Source: Gemmatimonadota bacterium
GTDB lineage: Bacteria; Gemmatimonadota; Gemmatimonadetes; Palauibacterales; Palauibacteraceae
DNA: 33,269 nt
Direction of reading: 5' to 3'
Assembly: GCA_023554245.1 (NCBI GenBank)
Contig: JAMJQL010000136.1
Coordinates: 1 to 33,269 of the forward strand
Shown here: one piece after another, positions 16,588-27,008 of the stretch
How positions within the stretch are numbered: the first letter of the stretch is position 1
Layout of the letters: the number at the start of each line of letters is the position of its first letter
Made by a program: the position numbers and the translations under genes
The notes under the pieces: model-generated
What the model was told of the DNA's origin: nothing
Database searches by the model: none
Seen by the model: only the letters and a program-made list of their open reading frames with translations

Positions 16588-18147
16588 TCAGGACTCGAGT
16601 CGTGGAAACAGCACGCCCGTTCCCACTTCCGGGAGTTGGCCGGGCAGCCGTTCTTCGATTCGAGCGGGAGCGGGAAGGGCGCCGACGCCACCGAGGCGCC
16701 GCCAGATCTCTTCGCACTTGCCGGGCATGAACGGAGAGAGAGCCACGGCAGTACGAACCAGTGCACGCACCAGCGAGCCGAGTACCGCATCGAGCTCGGC
16801 GGTCGCTGCGGGATCCCTGGCCAGCTTCCAGGGCTGGCTCCTGTCCACGTATCCGTTGGCCTCCCGGACGATCGTCATCGCCGCTTCGATGCCGTCGTGC
16901 AGGCGATAGGCGTCCATCGCCTCGCCCCACCTGTCCAGCGCCTCTCGGGAGCAGGTGTCGAGGGTCGTGGAAACCCCGCCGTCGCTCGCATCGGTTCCCG
17001 CTTCCGAGCCCGCGACCGGGATGGTTCCATCCCGGTACTTCCGGATCATCGACACGGTGCGGTTCAGAAGATTGCCCAGATCGTTGGCCAGGTCGGCCTC
17101 GTAGCGGGCATCGAACTGATCGAGGAAGGCCTGCACGGTGGGAAAGTCACGGTCGGAGTCCCACGCGGCCTCCCGAAGCAGAATGAACCTGAACGCATCG
17201 GGCCCATGTCGGTCGATCAAGCGCTCGAGGTCGAGAAGCTTCGCCTCCGATTTCGATAGCTTTCCGCCCGCGATCATCACGAACCCGTGGGCCCAGACCG
17301 TCTCCGGCAGCTCGATGCCGGCGGACATCAGCATGGCCGGCCAGATTACGCAGTGGAACCGGGTGATGTCCTTCCCGATCACGTGAAGAGCCGCGGGCCA
17401 GCGCCGTTCGAAGCCGTCCTCGGGGTAGCCCACGGCGGAGATGTAGTTCGGAAGCGCGTCGAACCAGACGTAGACCGTGTGGTCGGGATCACCGGGAAAG
17501 GGAACTCCCCACGAGACGCGGGACCGCGATGCCGAGATATCCTCGAGGCCCCCCTGCAGCAGTCCCAGGATCTCGTTGCGGCGGCTGACCGGCTGGATGA
17601 ACTCCGGATTCTCCTCGATGTGCGTCACCAGCCGATCCCTGTATTCCGACAGGCGGAAGAAGTAGTTCTCCTCTTCCATCGAGATGATCTCGCGCGTGGG
17701 GTGCAGCGGGCAGCGACCGTCGACAAGCTCGGATTCCTTGCGGAAGGCCTCGCAGCCGGAACAGTAGTAACCTTCGTACCGGGCCGTGTAGATATCTCCG
17801 TTCTGGTCGATCCTCTCGATCAGTGCATTCACAGCTCGTTGGTGGCGCGGCTCCGTGGTCCGGATGAAATCGTCGTTCGAGATCTCCAGCCGCTCCCACA
17901 CATGCCTGAACTTCCCGGCTACTTCGTCCACCCAGTCCTGGGGACTCCGCCCCTGGTCCTCTGCTTCCTGCTGGACCTTCTGCCCGTGCTCGTCCATTCC
18001 GATCACGAACCAGACATCGTCGCCGCGGAGCCGGCGGTATCGCGCGATCGCGTCGGCTCCGATCTTCTCGTAGGCGTGCCCCATGTGGGGGTCGCCGTTG
18101 GCGTAGTCGATCGCGGTCGTCAGGTAGAAGCGTTCCAAGGAAGCCAT
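16588..18147 (-). CDS. metG: Methionine-tRNA ligase
   Basis: A 519-residue class I synthetase that charges tRNA-Met. HMGH (21-24) is the HIGH motif and KLSKS (295-299) the KMSKS loop. One zinc knuckle is formed by Cys128, Cys131, Cys145 and His148 (YCSGCEAF and CPLH). FYLTTAIDYANGDPHMGHAYE, the connective-peptide region with EEENYFFRLSEY, and YVWFDALPNYISAVGY are typical MetRS blocks. The alpha-helical anticodon-binding domain follows to the end. The C-terminal tRNA-binding OB domain present in many bacterial MetRS is absent, which is a known short form. It is the last gene of the dnaE-accA-ricT-metG run, 18 nt after the ricT stop. There is no clear Shine-Dalgarno, so coupling is likely. Confidence 0.96.
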   Translation of the reverse strand: MASLERFYLTTAIDYANGDPHMGHAYEKIGADAIARYRRLRGDDVWFVIGMDEHGQKVQQEAEDQGRSPQDWVDEVAGKFRHVWERLEISNDDFIRTTEPRHQRAVNALIERIDQNGDIYTARYEGYYCSGCEAFRKESELVDGRCPLHPTREIISMEEENYFFRLSEYRDRLVTHIEENPEFIQPVSRRNEILGLLQGGLEDISASRSRVSWGVPFPGDPDHTVYVWFDALPNYISAVGYPEDGFERRWPAALHVIGKDITRFHCVIWPAMLMSAGIELPETVWAHGFVMIAGGKLSKSEAKLLDLERLIDRHGPDAFRFILLREAAWDSDRDFPTVQAFLDQFDARYEADLANDLGNLLNRTVSMIRKYRDGTIPVAGSEAGTDASDGGVSTTLDTCSREALDRWGEAMDAYRLHDGIEAAMTIVREANGYVDRSQPWKLARDPAATAELDAVLGSLVRALVRTAVALSPFMPGKCEEIWRRLGGVGALPAPARIEERLPGQLPEVGTGVLFPRLES

Positions 18148-18165
18148 CCGTGGGGAAAGTGAGGT

Positions 18166-19305
18166 TCAGGCCTTCGAGTCGCGGGCCCCGGAGGTCTCGA
18201 GCTTCAGTTCGTCGAGCGGGATCGTCCGTTCATCACCGTCCGCGGTGCGGAGCGCCACCGTGTCGCGGAACAGGTCCCAGCCGGTGACCTTCTCTTCGCC
18301 TCGCGAGGTTCGCAGGATCTTCCCGACCTTCGGGAATCGCTTGCGGGCCTGCACGTAGACTTCGTGTTCGTAGTGCAGGCATGACATCAGTCGTCCGCAG
18401 GCTCCCGAAATCTGCGCCGGATTCAGCGACAGCCCCTGGTCCTTGGCGAGCTGAAGAGTCACCGGCTCGATCCTCGGAAGCCAGAGACGGCAGCAGAGCT
18501 CGCGGCCGCACCGACCGATTCCGCCGAGACGCTTCGCTTCATCCCGGACGCCGATCTGCCGGAGTTCTATGCGGGTCTTGAAGGTGCGCGCCATGTCCTT
18601 GACGAGCCCCCGGAAGTCCACCCGCTTCTCGGCCGTGAAGTAGACCGTCAGCTTATTCCGGTCCCACTGCCACTCGGCCTCGCTGATCTTCATCTTCAGC
18701 TCGTGCCGAGCGACCAGTTCGCGAGTCCGGCGTCGGATCTCCGGTTCCTCGTCCATCAACCGCGCGCGGCGCTCGACGTCCACCGGGGCGGCACGCCGCA
18801 GGATCTTCCTGGCCGGCAGTGCCACAGGAGGGTGGTGCTCGTGATCGTGCTCGCAACCGGCGTCGCAGCTTAGAGAGCCGGCATCCTCGGCCCTCTTCAC
18901 CCAACCGAGGTCCTGCCCGCGATCCGCCTCGACGACCACGAACTCGTTCTCACGAAGTCCCGCATCGCCCCGAAAGGTGTAGTATTCGGTGCGGACACCC
19001 TTGAACATTACCTGAACTACCTGAGTCAGGTCGCCGGACGTCCTGCCTACCGGCGTGGGAGAAGGGCGCTTGCCTTCCCTGGGTGCCGAGCGGGCCGGAC
19101 GCCCGCGCTTGCGGCCCTTCGAGTCGCGGGCATCCTCGCCTTCCTCCGGCCGACGGGCTCCGACGGCGGGAGCGGCGGAGATGTCGCGGGCGGGACGGGG
19201 TCCCTTCCGATCGCCGGGCCGCCCGGGCTTCCGACGGGGCCCGAGCGGCCGGGGTAGCTTCTTCTTCCGATCGTCCCGCCTGTCGCGATCGTCGCTGTCA
19301 GGCAT
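18166..19305 (-). CDS. ricT: PSP1 domain protein RicT (YaaT-like)
   Basis: 379 residues. The PSP1 domain spans about 92-330 and resembles RicT, which in Bacillus joins RicA and RicF in an Fe-S complex that helps RNase Y process mRNA. Key blocks are [13 protein letters not shown] (Cys266, 271, 272), [19 protein letters not shown] (Cys303) and SCLHYEH. Family members usually read CCL.YE at the last site, but here it is Ser308-Cys309. Residues 1-90 are a disordered Arg/Lys/Pro-rich tail, possibly RNA-binding. A short insert with Cys147, Cys151 and a run of His ([12 protein letters not shown], 147-158) could bind metal. ATG 19305 overlaps the accA stop by 8 nt, with GGAGG 9 nt upstream. RicT next to metG is also seen in Firmicutes, supporting the call. 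Confidence 0.88.
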   Translation of the reverse strand: MPDSDDRDRRDDRKKKLPRPLGPRRKPGRPGDRKGPRPARDISAAPAVGARRPEEGEDARDSKGRKRGRPARSAPREGKRPSPTPVGRTSGDLTQVVQVMFKGVRTEYYTFRGDAGLRENEFVVVEADRGQDLGWVKRAEDAGSLSCDAGCEHDHEHHPPVALPARKILRRAAPVDVERRARLMDEEPEIRRRTRELVARHELKMKISEAEWQWDRNKLTVYFTAEKRVDFRGLVKDMARTFKTRIELRQIGVRDEAKRLGGIGRCGRELCCRLWLPRIEPVTLQLAKDQGLSLNPAQISGACGRLMSCLHYEHEVYVQARKRFPKVGKILRTSRGEEKVTGWDLFRDTVALRTADGDERTIPLDELKLETSGARDSKA

Positions 19306-20254
19306 CCGCCCGCTCCTCCCAGTGTCCCATCGCGTAGTATTTCTCGCGTCGTTCGCGCACCAGGTCTTCGGGGTCCCGGCCTTCGAGCTGATCGAGATGG
19401 CGTACGATCGCCTCGCCAACGGTTCGTGCGGCCGCCTCAGGGTCGAGGTGCGCGCCCCCGGGAGGTTCGGAAATGACCTCATCGATTACGCCCGAGTCGG
19501 CCAGATCGCTGGCCGTGAGCTTCAGCGCGTCCGCAGCGTCCTCGGCCCGATCCCGGCTTCGCCACAGAATGGCGGCGCAGCCCTCTGGCGAGATGACCGA
19601 GTAGATCGCGTTCTCCATCATCAGGACGCGGTCGGCGACGGCGATACCGAGTGCTCCTCCACTCCCGCCTTCACCGATGATCGTGGTGACGATCGGAACT
19701 CGAAGTCCGGCCATTACGATCAGATTGCGGGCGATCGCCTCGGCCTGACCCCGCTCCTCGGCCCCGATTCCCGGATATGCGCCCTGCGTGTCGACGAAAG
19801 TGACTACCGACCGTCCGAACTTCTCGGCGAGCCGGAAGAGTCGCTCCGCTTTTCTGTACCCCTCGGGGTGCGGAGAACCGAAGTTCCTGCGGAGGTTCTC
19901 CTTCATGTCCCGGCCCTTCTGCTGACCGACGATCATCACCGTTCGACCCTCGAGTGTCGCCCAGCCGCCGACGATCGCCGGGTCGTCACGGTACTTCCTG
20001 TCCCCGTGCAACTCGATCCAGTCGGAGCACAGGTAATCGACGAAGTCGAGCGTGAAGGGACGCTCCTGGTGTCGGGCCAGGTGCACCCGGTCGTAGCGAC
20101 TCAGCGTCTCCATCTCATCCCGGTGCGCGTCCTCGAGTCGGCGCTCCAGGTCGCCGACTTCGCTCTTCAGATCCAGCCCTCGTTCCGCTGCGCGCTTCCG
20201 CAACTCATCGAGCTGCTGGCGAATATCTTCGAGGCTTCCCTTATCGGCTGTCAT
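19298..20254 (-). CDS. accA: Acetyl-CoA carboxylase carboxyltransferase subunit alpha
   Basis: 318 residues, the normal length for AccA. With AccD it moves the carboxyl group from biotin to acetyl-CoA, the first committed step of fatty-acid synthesis. The N-terminal helices (about 5-50) lead into the family block [64 protein letters not shown] and the crotonase-fold core [34 protein letters not shown] follow. ATG 20254 overlaps the dnaE stop in ATGA, and its own stop overlaps ricT, so the three genes are translationally coupled. accD, accB and accC are not in the window. Confidence 0.97.
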   Translation of the reverse strand: MTADKGSLEDIRQQLDELRKRAAERGLDLKSEVGDLERRLEDAHRDEMETLSRYDRVHLARHQERPFTLDFVDYLCSDWIELHGDRKYRDDPAIVGGWATLEGRTVMIVGQQKGRDMKENLRRNFGSPHPEGYRKAERLFRLAEKFGRSVVTFVDTQGAYPGIGAEERGQAEAIARNLIVMAGLRVPIVTTIIGEGGSGGALGIAVADRVLMMENAIYSVISPEGCAAILWRSRDRAEDAADALKLTASDLADSGVIDEVISEPPGGAHLDPEAAARTVGEAIVRHLDQLEGRDPEDLVRERREKYYAMGHWEERADA

Positions 20255-23200
20255 TGTCCCCGTCCGCGTATCAGGTGCACCCTCTCGCGTCCCAGCAGCG
20301 TGCGCAGCTCGGCCAGAACGGCCGCACTCGGCGCCACCCGCAGCGATTTGGACGTGAGCAGGGGCGGCTCTGCTCCGTTCCGCCCGCCCGGCTTCCAGCG
20401 GATCATGACCGGACCGGGTCCGGGGGCCCCCTGGATCACCTTTCGAACGTGGTCGAACTCCCCTTCCGGCGATTCATCGCCCTGTCGCAGCTCGATGCAG
20501 ATTCCGATTTCGCCGCTGGCGCTCATCTCCTCCAGGCGCCGTACCGAATCGACAAAGATGGGCGGGTCGTCCTCGTCGCGCGAATTATCGGAGACGGTGC
20601 CCTCGATCAGAACGGGTCGGTCCTCCGAGAGAATGTCTCGATAGGTGGTCCAGGTGTCGGCGAATACGAGTGCCGGAGAGGTGCCGTGGAAGTCCTCGAG
20701 CGTCATCCGGCTGTACTCCTTGCCGCTGTTGCCGGAGATCTTCACGTCGAGGGCGGTCACGACACAGGCGAGCTCGATGCGCCGACCCTTGAGCTCGGAG
20801 ATCAGGCTCGTATTGCACTCGAGTGCGAGAAGGTCGACGGTCTCGCGGAACCGCTCGAGCGGATGCCCCGAAATGTAGAAGCCGAGAACGGCTTTCTCCT
20901 CGCCGAGCCGTTCCGCTTCCGTCCAGGCCGGCACCTCAGGCAGAGAGGGCTCGGCGGGCTTCGCCTCCTCGACCGAGCCGAAGAGTGACTCCTGGCCGGA
21001 CTGCATCTCCCTCTGTCGCAGCTGAGCCTCCGAAAGGGCCGTCTCCAGGCCGGCCTTGAGCGCGGCCCTCTCGCCGAACTCGTCCAGTGCGCCGGAGGCG
21101 ATCAGGCATTCGAGCACGCGCTTGTTATTGAGGCGAGTGTCGATCCGCTGGCAGAAGTCGAAGAGCGACTCGAGTGGCGCCTGCTCGCGAGCCGCAATGA
21201 TCGATCGGATCGCGCTTCCACCTACCCCCTTGATCGCTCCGAGTCCGAATCGGATCCGGTCGTCGTCCACGACCGTGAACTTGTAGCGAGACTCACTGAC
21301 GCTCGGCGGCAGGACCTCCAGCCCCATCGCGCGGGCTGTCGTGATGTACTGAACCACCTTGTCGGTGTTGTCGATGTAGGAGGAGAGCTGGGCCGCCATG
21401 AACTCGGCGGGATAGTGCTTCTTCAACCAGGCCGTACGATAGGAGATCACGGCGTAGGCGACCGAATGGGCCTTCGGAAAACCGTATCGGCCGAAGGTCC
21501 TGACCAGGTCCGCGATCTGCTCGGCCTTCTTCTCCGACAGGCCTTTCTCGGTCGCCCGTTCGCAGAATTCCTCCAGCACCTTCTGCGTCAGCTCTGCGTC
21601 CTTCTTCCCCACGGCCTTCCGAAGCACGTCCGCTTCCCCCAGCGAGAAGCCTGCGAGCACGTTCGCGACGCGCATCACCTGCTCCTGATAGGTGATCACT
21701 CCGTACGTGTCGGCCAGGGTCTCGGCGAGTTCCGGAACCGGATAGGCGACCGGCTCGAAGCCTCGCTTCCGCCGGATGTAGACGTCGGTCATCCCGCTGT
21801 CGAGCGGCCCGGGACGGATCAGGGCGTTGACGGCGACGAGATCCTCGAACCGGTCGCAGCGCATGGCGCGGAGCTTCTCGGTCGCCAGCGAAGACTCGAA
21901 CTGGAACACGCCGGCCGTACCGCCGGTGGCCAGCATCTCGAATACCTCGGGATCGTCGAGTCCGACTTCGTCCCAGTCCACCGTCACCCCGTGCCGACGG
22001 TGAATCGCGCCGAGGGCGTCATGAATCACCGTCAGGGTGCGCAGGCCGAGGAAGTCCACCTTCAGCATGCCGGCCTTCTCGAGCGCCTTCATGTCGTACT
22101 GGGTAATCACCGATCCTTCATCGCCGCTCTTCGTGTCGCGGCATACCGGCACGTACTCCTCGAGCGGGCCGGGAGCGATCACGACGCCGGCGGCGTGGAC
22201 GGAACTGTGCCGCTTGAGGCCCTCGATCCGCGTCACCTCGTCGAGCAGTCCCCGGACTCGAGCGTCGGAGCGATAGAGCTCGGCCAGCTCCGAGACCTTC
22301 TCGATCGCTTCTCCGGCGGTCATCGCCGAGCCGGGATCGGAGGGGATCTGCTTGGCGATGCGGTCGGTCTCCTGGGGCGTGAAGCCCTGCACCCTTCCCA
22401 CGTCACGCACGGCGGCTCGGGCCAGCATCGTTCCGAAGGTGATGATCTGCCCGACCGAGTCCGCGCCGTACTTCTCGCGCACGTAGTCGATGATCCGGCT
22501 GCGCCGCTCGAAGCAGAAGTCGATATCGATGTCGGGCATCGACACCCGCTCGGGATTCAGGAACCGCTCGAACAGCAGATCGAAACGGAGCGGGTCCACG
22601 TCGGTGATCCGGAGCGAGAAGGCGACGATCGAGCCCGCGGCCGAGCCGCGTCCGGGCCCTACGGGGATTCCCAGCTCGCGTGCCGCCCGGCAGAAGTCCC
22701 ACACGATGAGGAAGTACCCGGCGTATCCGGTGCTTCCGATCACGTCGAGCTCGTATCGGAGTCGCTCGGCCACGCGATCGGGCAGAGTGTCCCCGTAGCG
22801 TTCCTTCGCGCCGACCGTCGCGAGGTGGCGAAGGTAGGCTTCGTCCTCGTCGAATTCGTCCGGCAGCGGGAAGCCCGGCAGGTGATAGCTCTTCTCGAAC
22901 TGCACGTCGCACATCTCTGCGACCTGCAGAGTCGTCTCGAGCAGCTCCGGGCGATCGGGGAAGAGCGCACTCATCTCCTCGGCCGACTTTAAGTAGCTCT
23001 CCTGCCCATGGAACGAGAGCCGGTCCGTATCACTCTTCATCGCGCCGGTTCCGATGCAGAGGAGCGTATCGTGCGCGTCCGCGTCCTCGCGCCGCAGATA
23101 ATGCGCATCGTTGGTGGCCAGGACCGGAAGTCCGAGCTCCTCGGCGAACTGGAAGATCCCCTCGTTAATCTCGGCCTGGCCAGGAATTCCGTGGTTCTGG

Positions 23201-23724
23201 ACCTCGAGGAAGTAGCGCCCCGGGAAGGTGCGGGCGTACCACTCGGCCGCTTCGCGCGCCCGGTCCACGCGTCCGATCTGGAGGTTCTTCGCGACCTCCC
23301 CGGACATACAGGCGGAGAGGATGACCAGGCCCTCGGAATGCTCCTCGAGAAGCGCACGGTCGATGCGCGGCTTCCGGTAGAAGCCCTCGAGGTATCCCCG
23401 GGAGCTGAGCTTTATCAGGTTGCGATAGCCCTGCGCATTCTGAGCCAGCACCACGAGGTGGGCGTAGTCGGCCGGGGCGTCCTTCGGCTTCTCCCTGGCC
23501 CGGCGGTCGCCGTATGCCACGTAGGCTTCGAACCCCAGCACCGGTCGAAGGCCTCGTTTCCGGGCCCGTTCCTGAAAATCCCAGGCCCCGTGCAGGTTTC
23601 CATGGTCGGTTAGGGCAAGCGCCGACATCCCGAGCTCCCCTGCCCGGTCCAGCAATGCGTCGATCCGATTGGCGCCGTCGAGGAGGGAATATTCGCTGTG
23701 CGTGTGCAGATGAACGAAGGACAT
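20251..23724 (-). CDS. dnaE: DNA polymerase III subunit alpha
   Basis: 1157 residues, the size of E. coli-type DnaE. The N-terminal PHP domain keeps its metal-binding pattern ([13 protein letters not shown] at 5-17, [22 protein letters not shown]), so it may be active in proofreading. The polymerase site shows [21 protein letters not shown] (397-403, with catalytic Asp400 and Asp402) and [13 protein letters not shown] with the third Asp. Fingers, helix-hairpin-helix ([10 protein letters not shown]) and a C-terminal OB fold ([20 protein letters not shown]) follow. ATG 23724 begins exactly at the conserved [12 protein letters not shown]; the open frame up to 23952 is not coding. It starts 16 nt after the DUF4837-like gene and leads into accA with a 4-nt overlap. 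Confidence 0.98.
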   Translation of the reverse strand: MSFVHLHTHSEYSLLDGANRIDALLDRAGELGMSALALTDHGNLHGAWDFQERARKRGLRPVLGFEAYVAYGDRRAREKPKDAPADYAHLVVLAQNAQGYRNLIKLSSRGYLEGFYRKPRIDRALLEEHSEGLVILSACMSGEVAKNLQIGRVDRAREAAEWYARTFPGRYFLEVQNHGIPGQAEINEGIFQFAEELGLPVLATNDAHYLRREDADAHDTLLCIGTGAMKSDTDRLSFHGQESYLKSAEEMSALFPDRPELLETTLQVAEMCDVQFEKSYHLPGFPLPDEFDEDEAYLRHLATVGAKERYGDTLPDRVAERLRYELDVIGSTGYAGYFLIVWDFCRAARELGIPVGPGRGSAAGSIVAFSLRITDVDPLRFDLLFERFLNPERVSMPDIDIDFCFERRSRIIDYVREKYGADSVGQIITFGTMLARAAVRDVGRVQGFTPQETDRIAKQIPSDPGSAMTAGEAIEKVSELAELYRSDARVRGLLDEVTRIEGLKRHSSVHAAGVVIAPGPLEEYVPVCRDTKSGDEGSVITQYDMKALEKAGMLKVDFLGLRTLTVIHDALGAIHRRHGVTVDWDEVGLDDPEVFEMLATGGTAGVFQFESSLATEKLRAMRCDRFEDLVAVNALIRPGPLDSGMTDVYIRRKRGFEPVAYPVPELAETLADTYGVITYQEQVMRVANVLAGFSLGEADVLRKAVGKKDAELTQKVLEEFCERATEKGLSEKKAEQIADLVRTFGRYGFPKAHSVAYAVISYRTAWLKKHYPAEFMAAQLSSYIDNTDKVVQYITTARAMGLEVLPPSVSESRYKFTVVDDDRIRFGLGAIKGVGGSAIRSIIAAREQAPLESLFDFCQRIDTRLNNKRVLECLIASGALDEFGERAALKAGLETALSEAQLRQREMQSGQESLFGSVEEAKPAEPSLPEVPAWTEAERLGEEKAVLGFYISGHPLERFRETVDLLALECNTSLISELKGRRIELACVVTALDVKISGNSGKEYSRMTLEDFHGTSPALVFADTWTTYRDILSEDRPVLIEGTVSDNSRDEDDPPIFVDSVRRLEEMSASGEIGICIELRQGDESPEGEFDHVRKVIQGAPGPGPVMIRWKPGGRNGAEPPLLTSKSLRVAPSAAVLAELRTLLGRERVHLIRGRGQ

Positions 23725-23740
23725 CGCCGGCGAACCGAGG

Positions 23741-24766
23741 TCAGTTGCCGCGGCAGGCGAAGGAGCCCAGGATCTCCTCCATCTGCATGATGTACTGCCA
23801 CTTGCTCCGCCGGGGGTTCGGCGAGTAGAGCCAGGCGTCAATGAAGAAGGTAGCGTCCGGGCAGGTGAGCGCTCTCGCGAAGAAGGGACCGCCGGCCGGG
23901 TAGTCTCCTTCGTCTCTCCATGCGCCGCGGACTTCGAGTCCGCGTACCCCATCGACCTCTATCGGCTGACCAGGTCCGGGAGCCGCCTCGAAGCTCTGGG
24001 GAACAGCGTACTCGACCGAATCGATCCCGGCCCGCCAGTCGAGGATCGTTGCGGCATCCAGACTGTCGGTCCGCGGACGGCGCTGGACGAGAAGCGAGCG
24101 GATCAGGTCGCTGGGGTCGGGGTTGTCGTTGCGGATCACAACCAGGTCATCGTCGCGGAACTGGTATCCGTAGACGGCTGGCACACGTAACGTGAAACCG
24201 AGCTGTTGCTCGAGCTGTCGCGTGAGGGTGGTGTCCTCTCCGCTGATCCACATCCGGTTCAAAGCCCAGAGCCTGTATTGCCGGTCCAGGAGCTCGTGCA
24301 GCTCGGAAAGGGAAGCGCGCCACGAAGCCGCCTCCCTGCCGGGCTCCAGCACTACCGCGGTCACCGCCTGCCCGCCCGCCCAGACGTTGGGAGTCTGGAA
24401 AATCTCCGGCGGGTTCAATGTTTCCCGACCCGCAGCCTCGGCCACCTGATCGATCAGAGGGTCGCCGGGGATCCCGAACACGACCACCTGCTTCCAGAGC
24501 AGCAGCTGATCGAGCTCGTTCGAAGCCGGAGCGACGTGAGTGATGTAGAACTTCTTCTCGTCGCGGATCGTGAACAGCGTCGTCTCGATCGCGTCGTACG
24601 TCTCCTGCTCCACCTCCGACCAGAGCGCTTCGTCGGCCACCACGATCAGCGAGTCGGCCTCGCCCATGGCCGCGGGACGCCCGCAGGAGGCCAGGAGCGT
24701 CGCCAGCGCAATCAGCGCGAGGCCCGCCGTTCGTACTCGTGATCGGACACCGGAGAGGAAGGTCAT
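23741..24766 (-). CDS. DUF4837-like lipoprotein
   Basis: 341 residues from ATG 24766. The signal peptide has Arg residues at 8-12, a hydrophobic core and the lipobox LLASC (Cys about 28). The body begins ADSLIVVADEALWSEVEQETYDAIE, then has IFQTPNVWAGGQAVTAVVLEPG and LRVPAVYGYQFRDDDLVVIRNDNP. It ends with FFIDAWLYSPNPRRSKWQYIMQMEEIL. This order of an ALW strand, an N-W-A strand and a closing Y-P-x-x-K helix is what I recall for DUF4837 lipoproteins of Bacteroidetes. The function is unknown. There is no ribosome site ahead of the ATG, and a promoter-like pair ends 7 nt before it, so the message may be leaderless. TTG 24826 is an alternative start but would bury the signal peptide. It is the first gene ahead of dnaE. 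Confidence 0.68.
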   Translation of the reverse strand: MTFLSGVRSRVRTAGLALIALATLLASCGRPAAMGEADSLIVVADEALWSEVEQETYDAIETTLFTIRDEKKFYITHVAPASNELDQLLLWKQVVVFGIPGDPLIDQVAEAAGRETLNPPEIFQTPNVWAGGQAVTAVVLEPGREAASWRASLSELHELLDRQYRLWALNRMWISGEDTTLTRQLEQQLGFTLRVPAVYGYQFRDDDLVVIRNDNPDPSDLIRSLLVQRRPRTDSLDAATILDWRAGIDSVEYAVPQSFEAAPGPGQPIEVDGVRGLEVRGAWRDEGDYPAGGPFFARALTCPDATFFIDAWLYSPNPRRSKWQYIMQMEEILGSFACRGN

Positions 24767-24773
24767 GACGGCC

Positions 24774-24803
24774 AACTTACGGCCGATCGGCCGGGCCCAG
24801 CAA
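24774..24803 (-). promoter_or_regulatory. Candidate promoter giving a leaderless DUF4837-dnaE transcript
   Basis: On the reverse strand TTGCTG (24803-24798) and TAAGTT (24779-24774) are 18 nt apart. The ATG at 24766 lies 7 nt after the -10, right where transcription would begin. The match to consensus is moderate. Confidence 0.35.
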
Positions 24804-24955
24804 CGTCGACGAACGCGCTGATTCAACGCCTTTTCCGTCGAATGGATGCTTCGCCGCGAACTTCCGCGCCGGGGCGGGTGTACCCATCGCCCGCACCCCC
24901 CACCGACGGGCGAAGGCCGGCCCCGGGAGGGCCCCGATCATACCGGAATACGAAG

Positions 24956-26839
24956 ATGGAAAGGCGGAATCTCCGCGTGGATTCGATACGCAACATCGCG
25001 ATCATCGCGCACGTCGATCACGGAAAGACGACCCTGGTGGACCAGCTGCTCCAGCAGGCCGGCGTGTTCCGCACCGGCCAGCAGGTGCAGGAGCGGGTGA
25101 TGGACTCGAACCCGCTCGAGCGCGAGCGCGGCATCACGATCTTCTCGAAGAACGCGGCCGTCCGCTGGAAGGCGGATGACGGCTCTCCCGTCAAGATCAA
25201 CCTGGTGGACACACCGGGGCACGCGGACTTCGGCGGCGAGGTCGAGCGGATTCTCCGCATGGTGGACGGCTGCCTCCTGCTGGTGGATGCCTTCGAAGGA
25301 CCGATGCCTCAGACGCGGTTCGTCACGCGCAAGGCACTGGAGCTCGGCCTCCACCCCGTGATCGTCATCAACAAGGTGGACAGGACGGACGCAGATCCCG
25401 AGCGAGTGCACGACGAGGTGCTGGACCTGCTGATCGAGCTCGAGGCGAGCGACGAACAGCTGGACGCGCCCTTTCTATATGCATCTGCCCGCGAGGGCTG
25501 GGCTTCTGCGGATCCTTCGGCCCGCGCCGGCACCCTGGCGCCACTGTTCGACACGGTAGTGCGGACGGTGCCCCCGCCTCACGGCGCGCACGATGGATCA
25601 TTCCACATGCTCGTCTCGACCCTCGACTACTCCCCCTATCTGGGCCGGATGGCGATCGGCCGGATCGAGCACGGGAGTCTGAGGGTGGGAGATCCGGTCG
25701 CGGTGTGGCCGCTGGACGCAGACGAGCCAGGCGAGACCGTGAAGGTCCCGACACTGTTCGCGTTCGAATCACTGGGGCGGACGGAGATCGAGGAAGCGGT
25801 GGCCGGCGAGATCGTGGCCGTGGCGGGCGTCGAGGGCGCCGAGATCGGGGCGACCTTGTGCGACCCCGAATCGCCGCTTCGTCTGGAGGGAATCGCCGTC
25901 GAGCCACCCACGCTCTCAGTCGAAATGCGAGCGAATACCTCACCCTTCTCGGGCCAGAGCGGCAAGTACGTCACGTCCCGACAGATTCGTGAACGCCTGT
26001 TTCGCGAGGCGCAGAGCAACGTGGCTCTTCGTGTGGAAGAGACCGAGGAGCCGGACCGACTTCGCGTCTCCGGTCGGGGCGAACTGCACCTCGCGATTCT
26101 GATGGAGACGATGCGCCGGGAGGGCTACGAGTTCTCGGTCTCCCGTCCGCACGTAATCACCCGGCCCGGCGCCCACGGCAAGATCGAGGAACCGTACGAG
26201 GAGGTCGTGGCCGACGTGCCGGAGTCGATGGTGGGCGTCGTGATGCAGGGACTGGGCGAGCGGAAGGGCGAGATGACCGACATGGAGAAAGGCGATGGGG
26301 GGCTCGCGCGCCTGCACTTTCTCGTACCGTCGCGGGCCCTGACCGGCTACCGGTCGGAGTTTCTCACGGAGACGCGAGGGGAGGGTACTCTCCACCGGCA
26401 GTTCGCAAAGTACGGTCCCTGGGCCGGCGAGATCGAGAGCCGCAAGAACGGTGCACTCGTCTCGATGATCGGTGGCACGGCCAGCGGTTACTCCCTGTTC
26501 AACCTCCAGGAGCGGGGCAAGCTGTTCGTAGAGCCCGGCGATGATGTTTACGACGGCATGGTGGTCGGCGAGCATGCGCGGGAGAACGACCTCGAAGTCA
26601 ACGTCACGAAAGGCAAGAAGCTGACCAATATCCGGGCAGCCGGATCGGACGAGAACATCCTCCTCGAGCCTGCCCGCGAGGTGACCCTGGAGTTCGGACT
26701 CGAGTTCATCGTCGAGGACGAGCTCCTCGAGGTGACCCCGGACGCCATCCGGGTGCGAAAGCGCTCGCTGAACACGCACGATCGGAAGCGCGACCGAAAG
26801 ACGATCGAGGCGAGAGCCGTGGCGGGCCGCGCCGAGTGA
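24956..26839 (+). CDS. typA: Translational GTPase TypA/BipA
   Basis: 627 residues, close to the usual 605-615. A ribosome-associated GTPase needed for stress and cold adaptation and for 50S assembly. The GTPase domain has AHVDHGKTT (18-26), [15 protein letters not shown] (switch I, G2), [16 protein letters not shown] (G3) and INKVDRTDA (G4). EF-Tu-like domain 2, EF-G-like domains III and V and the BipA C-terminal domain follow ([47 protein letters not shown]). ATG 24956 gives [20 protein letters not shown], near the standard N-terminus. GTG 24977 with AAGGCGG upstream is a fair alternative, while the frame to 24842 is unlikely. It is divergent from the DUF4837-like gene. A new promoter starts 22 nt after its stop. 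Confidence 0.96.
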   Translation: MERRNLRVDSIRNIAIIAHVDHGKTTLVDQLLQQAGVFRTGQQVQERVMDSNPLERERGITIFSKNAAVRWKADDGSPVKINLVDTPGHADFGGEVERILRMVDGCLLLVDAFEGPMPQTRFVTRKALELGLHPVIVINKVDRTDADPERVHDEVLDLLIELEASDEQLDAPFLYASAREGWASADPSARAGTLAPLFDTVVRTVPPPHGAHDGSFHMLVSTLDYSPYLGRMAIGRIEHGSLRVGDPVAVWPLDADEPGETVKVPTLFAFESLGRTEIEEAVAGEIVAVAGVEGAEIGATLCDPESPLRLEGIAVEPPTLSVEMRANTSPFSGQSGKYVTSRQIRERLFREAQSNVALRVEETEEPDRLRVSGRGELHLAILMETMRREGYEFSVSRPHVITRPGAHGKIEEPYEEVVADVPESMVGVVMQGLGERKGEMTDMEKGDGGLARLHFLVPSRALTGYRSEFLTETRGEGTLHRQFAKYGPWAGEIESRKNGALVSMIGGTASGYSLFNLQERGKLFVEPGDDVYDGMVVGEHARENDLEVNVTKGKKLTNIRAAGSDENILLEPAREVTLEFGLEFIVEDELLEVTPDAIRVRKRSLNTHDRKRDRKTIEARAVAGRAE

Positions 26840-26860
26840 TTCGGCGGGCACCTGTAGACC

Positions 26861-26889
26861 TTGACACGGATTCCGGGTGTCGCTAAATG
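26861..26889 (+). promoter_or_regulatory. Strong sigma-70-type promoter of the acidic protein gene
   Basis: A perfect TTGACA at 26861-26866 is followed after exactly 17 nt by TAAATG at 26884-26889. It is the best promoter in the window. Start near 26896 gives a leader of about 112 nt before the ATG at 27009. The leader is GC-rich with small inverted repeats (for example CGCGA/TCGCG and GGCC/GGCC), so it is probably folded. Confidence 0.75.
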
Positions 26890-27008
26890 GCGCAGCACAG
26901 GTCCGCTGCGAGTCGTTTCCGGTCGCGGAAGCGGCGCACGGATCGCGAGGATCGTCGCGGCCAGCGCCGGCCGCCGATCGACCGGGGCACCCCACAGGAG
27001 GATCTGTC

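Noticed and set aside
16588-18147. KLSKS instead of KMSKS in MetRS as a sign of a damaged enzyme
   Set aside because: Leu at this position occurs in functional class I synthetases; all other motifs and the zinc knuckle are intact.
19055-20644. 529-residue open frame spanning ricT, accA and dnaE on the opposite strand
   Set aside because: It crosses three well-supported genes and is low complexity (Arg/Ser/Pro rich).
21415-22992. 525-residue open frame antisense to dnaE
   Set aside because: Shadow frame; dnaE is conserved throughout.
23725-23952. 76-residue N-terminal extension of dnaE
   Set aside because: It overlaps the end of the DUF4837-like gene, is rich in Ser/Arg/Pro, and DnaE proteins start at the [12 protein letters not shown] position.
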